A stretch of 64,000 nt of DNA, taken from NCBI GenBank assembly GCA_963930655.1, contig OZ005603.1:22830201-22894200 (forward strand). The letters are read 5' to 3'. The notes beneath the pieces are model-generated. The model did not search any database and was not told where the DNA came from. It saw only the letters and a list, made by a program, of their open reading frames with translations. Source of the stretch: Myrica gale (lineage: Eukaryota; Streptophyta; Magnoliopsida; Fagales; Myricaceae). Shown in pieces: positions 57,965 through 64,000 of the stretch (positions are counted from its first letter, which is position 1; the number at the start of each line of letters is the position of its first letter). Made by a program: the position numbers and the translations under genes.

Positions 57965-59225
57965 CCTTAATGATATTTCTAGGATTAAGGCAACCCAATA
58001 GGGGGTGAATTGAGTTTCAATACTTTTTTCGAAACTCACCCTAAATAATGTGTTTGCTAGTTACAAGTCTCACAAATGAGATTGATTAAACACAATAGTA
58101 TGTATTGTAATTAAAAAATGCAAATAAAACTTTAAAACAATAAACTAGTAGAGCACAAATTAAGGATATAAGGGGAGAGAAGCAAACACAATATTTTAGC
58201 TGGTTCGGCAAGTCCGCCTACGTCTACCCCTCAAGCTTCTTTACCGAGCCTTGAGGTTTCTCTACTATTCTCCCTTCAACTAAGGGAAAAGTTTCCTTAC
58301 ACTTGAGCTTAAGAAAACCCTCTTCAAGCCTCAAGAATGAGTTTGAGAACAAACCTCTTCAAACTCTTTATTTTGATGAACAACCCTCACCGAAAGGAAA
58401 CAAGAGAATCGCTCTTTTAAAAATGTATATGGTTGAACGAAATTTCCCTCTAAACCTCCCTTGATAGAGTATATATTACAATGAAGGATTTCTATCTCTT
58501 ATGATTCACACAATAACAAAGATGTGAAGTGATGATTGTGTGTGAACGATATGAGAAATATGAAATAAGAAGATTTAAGATATTTCTCAAGCTATACAAA
58601 AGATATGTGGTCGTCGGTTATGAATTTCAGACGTTATGAATGTGTATTTATAATCCACATATGAAAACTATCTGTTTATAGCCGTTGGAAGTTGTCTGTT
58701 AAAATGAGTCAGTCGACTGCTACATGAACCAGTCGACCGCTTCAAGTTACCGTTACTCCAACGGTCATATTGTCAGAAGCTTAACGGCTCTTTTCAGCCT
58801 TTTTTCAAAATTAATCGGTCGACCTCCTCAACTTAAGCATGATCTGGTTGATTTAAAAACTCGATTTTGACCAACTTAAAATACTCAATTTTAAAGGCTA
58901 AATTCCCACAAGTATATAAAAGATTTGTGAGTATATTTGGGATATTTTGAAACCATTAAAAAAGTTTTAATCTTTCAACAAACGTTAAAACAGTTTATGC
59001 AAGTTTTGAAGACTTATGCATGTGTGCGATTGAAGTCTTTGTTAAAGATGAATCTAGAGTTACAAGAATTACCCTAGAAACTTGAATCTTCATTGTAAGA
59101 GTCACTTCCATTGAAAAGAATGTTGTTTGATCGCTCCGTGCTCATTTTGAATCTTCTTTGCTCCACATTTCACTTAGTTCTATTTTTATCATCAAAACAT
59201 TGATTGTGACTAAAAGTCAAAACTT
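57965..59225 (-). mobile_element. Copia-type solo LTR (fossil)
   Basis: About 1.26 kb, same family and length as the LTR at 10321-11590. Shared phrases include CTAGGATTAAGGCAACCCAA, CAAGTCCGCCTACGTCTACC, CTCAAGC(T/C)(T/C)CTT-ACCGAGCCTTGAGG, CGGTCATATTGTCAGAAGC and TCATCAAAA-ATTGATTGTG. Minus-strand orientation. No second LTR or internal region is adjacent. The sequence differs substantially from the copy at 10321, so the two insertions are not recent duplicates. Confidence 0.7.
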
Positions 59226-60738
59226 AAAAGCTGAGTTCTCCAATAATATATTCCTCAAAGAAATTTACGTGAAACTCAATCGTTGATTTTGAAATGACAC
59301 CTAAGACTTCCTCCTTTCATTTTGTTTTCTTATTTTTACTTTTCAACTTATTTTCGTCAGATAATACTACTAATTTTATAATTGTGAAAAATGTCAAAAC
59401 ACGAGAGTCAATAATTTTCTTTTGGAGCAAAATCTGCCTCAATTGATTTAAGATTCAGAAGATTTAACCCATTCAAAATATCATACAATTGGCAAACGAT
59501 AGGCTGGTGATTGGGGTTTTCAGTTTGGAGTTTTTTCCTTCTATGTTTATGCAAAACGTGGGATGCTCAGTTACCCAAAAAAAAAACGTGGGATGCTGGG
59601 CATGCCTAGAATATGTTCAATCAAATGGTTGAAAGGTGACTGTGTTCGTGGGATTCAAATGATTTTCTAGGACCTGTAAACGTGGGATGCTGTCTAGTTC
59701 TTCACAGCTTGACACAAAAAAAAATGTTCATCTCATCCTCCACTCCCTCTAGTTTATCTTCTTTTTTTCTCTCTCATTATCGTTGAGTTCACTACCCCAT
59801 TCTAGATTGATCTTTCCGCCCATTCTCAGTCATGTCACTAACGAAATATGATTTAACAGGTTGATGTCCTAATTACAAGGATCATTTATTTTATAATTTT
59901 TTTTTATGTTGGGTATATATTGTTTTTTTTTTGTTTTTTTTTCCTTGGTAGCATGTGTTTATATTTAAACATTGTTAATTCGTCTTGATACTTATTAGGG
60001 GATATTTGAACATGTCATATGAGCCAGGAGCTCACTCATATGTTCTTAATATTCATCTCCTTGATATGTATTTTTTTTTTTAAGAAAAAAGGTCGGCACC
60101 TCTGAATTTTATTCAAAATCCTCACGTATCCTCATCTCCTTAGTATGCTGATCTCCTTAATAGGTAGATATACATATAGTTGCAACAAATTTACAGAGAG
60201 TATAGTTCCAAGGCTTCCTTACTCCAACATCTTTGTCATTAAATTCTTGGCTCAATTCTAATTTGCAGATGACAAGTCCAAGACCTATTGAGAGAAATCA
60301 TGCTTGGACGCTGAAAGAAACCAACCTCAATGCCTTCACATGTATGGTAGACATTTTTTTTCTTTTCAATGCCATGGGATGGTATATTGAATTATATGCA
60401 TTAAAGATAGAGAAACATTGTCACATTTCAAAAGAAAGGAAGAACAAACATTGTTCAGCGAGCCCAAGTCAAGCTTGTTTCAACAGAACTCTACCAAGTT
60501 CTACAGGTACTCAAGACATTAAAACATGATCAAAACTCTGAAAGTCCTTCCTGCGTAAGTACCTCTTCTACTTACACATCTGCAGCTTATCCATTCAGCA
60601 TACATCATGCCCTTCTTCAAACTCCTGCACTTCTTCTATGGGGTGGCCATTTTTGTCTCGTCCGCTTTATAAAAAAGAAAAAGGGAGAATGAGAGAACGG
60701 TATACTTGATTAAGCGGCCATCCAAGAAGAACCAATTC
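59226..60738. other. Spacer between the two NRG1-like genes
   Basis: The phrase AACGTGGGATGCT occurs three times (about 59557, 59587, 59679). Several T-runs are at 59900-60080. No supported gene. The last ~200 bp are the 3' flank of gene 2, and 60520-60738 partly resembles the 3' flank of gene 1. Confidence 0.4.
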
Positions 60739-63700
60739 TCAGAAACGATTACCAAGCCAATTCAAGTTGATGTCTGTTTTAGCCACCTTTATTTTTAGTT
60801 GCTGGCGGACCTCCTTGATAGGCTCCCATAACTTGGCCCTCTCTTCATCACATATCACAAGCTTCAACTTATGAAGATCCATAGTTGATGGGGGCAATGG
60901 ATAACGCAATCTAATGCACCCTTCGATGTTGAGCTCCCTCAAATTACACAACTCGCCAATATGTTTCGGCAACTTGCTGATTCCTAGGCAACCAGATATG
61001 TCGAGAATGCTTAAGTTATGGAGTCCTCTAGTTGATTCTGGCAACTCCGACAGATCAGTACAGGAACTAAGCCTTAAGACATTCAAATTCCTCAGCTTTC
61101 CAATCCCTTTGGGTAGTGCAGATAGCATATGACAATTAGTGATGCTGAGTTTCTCAAGGCCGACAATATCACACAGGTCAGGAGGCAATTCCACAAGATC
61201 GTTGCAATAGTCGATGTTTATCTCCCTTAATCTTGGTAAGCAATCTGAAATTGGGATAGTACAATTCCTAAACATCTGTCCAATGTTACACATAAACAGG
61301 GATATCTTCTCCAAACTCATCAATTTTACTGGGGTCTTGCAAAGGGAGTGGATTGAAACCTTCTCTAATCTGATTTTCTGTAGGTAAGGTACAGATGCAA
61401 GTAGATGGAAGTTACTTAATTCAGCAGGAAAGAAACCATAATTGGTGACTATAAGAGCTTTTAGTTTATCCATTTTCTCCACAAATTCGGGTAAGGTGTA
61501 TTTCTTTGCCTGAAAATTCAGAATTAGAACCTCAACTTCCGGTGCTTGAATATTACACCAACTTGATGAGAACATTTCATCTGCAATCAACATCCTACAT
61601 GGTTAAACAGGATACCAGACATGTCTGAAGAAAGAACAACAAAAAGAGTACCAAATACACAACAGTTACAACTCGTGCGTTCATGTGTGTGGGGATGTTT
61701 GACAGGGGGAAGGATGAACCAACCAGTGGAGATAGATAAGAGGTGGGCACTAATAGGTTGCTGCTTCGGTGCCGTCCACCACATGGGAAGATTATTTGCA
61801 CTTACTTCCACAATCAGTTTTTTCCTTCGATCTATCGTCTCCTGGCTGCTTTCATGTATGGCTAGCTCTCTAAGAAGATCATGTTGCAAGACAAAATCCC
61901 CATTGTAGTAGCTGTCCACCTCACTTGCATTTCTCCTAGAAAAGCCAACATAGATGCTTAAAGAATATTCAAGTTCTTCCTTATTCAGACAATATTGAGC
62001 GACTTCCATGACTAATAAAATGGGTCTGAGAAGATGACACTATGACATTGCATGCAAGACAATCAAACTAAAGCACCTATAGAAAACCTGCAGAAGGATG
62101 AAGAAACTAGTGGAAGTCCCTCAATTTTTAAATGACATAACTTTTTCTCTCTATTTCTTTCCGGCATGTCAAGTAGTTCATCCAGGCACAATACAATATT
62201 TTGGCAGTGTATGCAGTCATAGCACATTACCCCCAGCAACTAACAGTGAGTACGTATGAAAAATCAAGCAATAAGAAAATTGCATAACGCAAATCACAAG
62301 CCAGCATGGCAGCAATGCTGATTTCATACGTACCTCATCATGACAAATGTAGCCAAATTCCGGTTGCTGATTTCAATTAGGTTGGAAATGGTGCAATCTT
62401 CATCTAGCTCATATAGTTCAGCCCACATATCAATGAGGGCACCTACACGGACCTTTTGGTCTTCTGGGAACGAACCTAGGTCCACGAAACACTCCTTCAT
62501 GATAATCCCATACTTGGACTTGACCTTCTTGTCTGAAAATTCTAGGTTCCTTTGGAGACAACTAAGCAGATCATCAGATTCAAGAATAGAATGACCAGAA
62601 GACCAATCCTTCAATTTGTTGCGCCAGGTCACTGGAGACTCCCCACAGAGTGATCTACCAATCACTATAAGGGCTATTGGGAAACCCCCACAGCATTTTA
62701 CTATCTGCAACAAATAAAATCAGTCGTCGATTGGAGGTTGCAAGGGTAATTTTGGTGTACAAAAAAGAGCACTGGAAATCCACACATAAGGATGCAAACA
62801 TGAGTTTGCTAAACGTGATTATCCCTCAGCTTGAAGGCAAAATTCCTATTATTTTTTTTATTATTTATGGGTATTTCATACGTATATCTCAAGGTTGAAA
62901 AAATACCTTGTTGATAATATCTTCATTCGGAATTTCCTGGCTCCCATCTTCTAGAATTGCCGAGTGACGAAATAGCTTCATTGCATCTTCTTCATTTAAA
63001 GGTTTTAACTGATATCTAGGACTAAACCTCGGAAATGCAGTTCTTGAAGTCACTAGAATCTTGTAATTTGGAATAGGAAACTTAAACTTGTCAAGGAGTG
63101 ATTCCGATCCAGACCAGACATCATCCAGGATCAGCAATATAGGATTTTCTTGCTTAATTTGATTTAGCAATTGCTGCAGCTGATTAATTGCTTCTTCATC
63201 ACTTTGAAACTCAGGCTCTCGACCAAACTTATGAAAAAATAGGTTACGTACAATGACCTTAAGGTTTGGAGATTTTGAAACCGAGACAAAGAGGATGTTG
63301 TCCTCATACGCACCTATTTAGAGACGACATAGTCAGAGAGCTCCCGCAGAAGTACTTTTAAGGCTATCAGACAGAGAAACATGAATGACAAAGGTATAAA
63401 AATGAACTTACCAATCGCAATCCCTGAAAACAATAAGAGATAAGAGTGCTTGATGCTCACGGAACATTCTATTTTTCTTTTCATTACCTGATTGTATTGG
63501 TTACAGACTAAATATTTCTTGATGAAATTGAGATGAACTTGCCTTTAATTTCCTCATCCTGACAAAGCATTGTGACCAATGCGGTTTTCCCACATCCTCC
63601 AGGAGCAGTCAACACTAGCATAGACACCTCCTCTTTCTGCAGCAGCATCTTCAATTCCTTCAACGACGCATCCAACCCCACCGGAAAATCCGGGGGTCTA

Positions 63701-64000
63701 GGAACCGCGCACGATATCCCACTATTCATCCTGACCGAGCTCATCTGCGAGCAAAGATGATTCACTCCCTTCAAAGTCTCCATCTCATTCCTCAGACTCA
63801 ATGCTCGCGCATGAAAATGAAAGAACCTGAGTAAGGCCTTCTCCAACTCGCAAATTTCATCCCCGGAGTCGTATCTCAGGCAGATTTTCCACCATGGGAG
63901 GCTTGAGTACTTCCTAACCAGCTCCTGGCCATTCTTCATTTGTTCGATCAAGTGCTTTATTTCGTACTCTGGGCGGTCCATTTCTCTGTTTAACCGTTGT
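60739..64000 (-). CDS. NRG1: NRG1-like helper NLR, gene 2 (5' end outside window)
   Basis: Tandem paralogue of gene 1 with the same exon plan: 64000(partial)-63543, 63313-62907, 62704-62334, 61935-61724, 61580-60739. Exons 2 and 4 match gene 1 in length (407 and 212 nt); exon 3 is one codon and exon 5 three codons shorter. All visible exons are in phase and open. Seen: RPW8 C-terminal part, P-loop APGGCGKTALV (second Thr of the usual TT replaced by Ala), [47 protein letters not shown], and LRRs ending DINLNWLGNRF. Intron 1 is only 229 bp and begins GC instead of GT, in the strong context AAAG|GCAAGT. If exon 1 equals that of gene 1, the protein would be about 819 residues. Probably functional; the start and promoter are not visible. 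Confidence 0.9.

Noticed and set aside
1-64000. CRISPR arrays, operons or a novel prokaryote-like system
   Set aside because: Introns, a nuclear tRNA, plant gene families and plant transposons throughout show nuclear plant DNA. No regularly spaced identical repeats with unique spacers were seen.

Overview
This is nuclear DNA from a eudicot plant, probably woody. The evidence is spliced plant genes, a nuclear tRNA-His(GTG), a TIP1 aquaporin, two RPW8-type helper NLR genes, and dense nested plant transposons. The species cannot be named from sequence alone.

Layout. (1) 1-5986: a Mutator-like element (MULE) with a decayed MURA-type transposase; its left end lies outside the window. It sits inside (2) CACTA element A (5987-13693, minus strand). 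Element A also hosts a Copia LTR fragment (10165-11590) and a complete TRIM retroelement (13038-13518). (3) 13694-17899: mostly non-coding spacer with a tandemly duplicated CACTA terminus, a 5'-truncated SAUR remnant and a possible solo LTR. (4) 17900-29309: CACTA element B, plus strand, same family as A. It carries a broken TNP2 transposase, a Transposase_24-type gene and two accessory genes. A and B lie head to head. A has lost TNP2 but keeps a 306-codon open accessory gene. (5) 29620-39255: a hAT-type element bounded by TIRs and a perfect 8-bp target duplication, expanded to 9.6 kb by nested retroelement sequence. (6) 39264-45100: spacer with MITEs, a tRNA-His gene and a second hAT-type non-autonomous element. 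(7) 45139-46030: a complete two-exon TIP1 tonoplast aquaporin. (8) 48995-64000: two tandem NRG1-like helper NLR genes on the minus strand. The first is complete (five exons, 823 codons). The second runs off the right edge. The first intron of gene 1 has been inflated to 3.9 kb by a Ty3/gypsy fossil that itself carries two MITEs.

How the parts relate. The working host genes appear to be tRNA-His, TIP1 and the two NRG1 paralogues. NRG1 proteins are signalling helpers downstream of TIR-NLR receptors. The two copies are clearly diverged in RPW8 and NB-ARC (roughly 70-75% by eye) but about 93% identical from the QHD motif through the LRR, which suggests gene conversion. Comparing CACTA copies A and B allows several insertions and deletions to be placed almost to the base. 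No CRISPR, operon or prokaryotic feature was seen.
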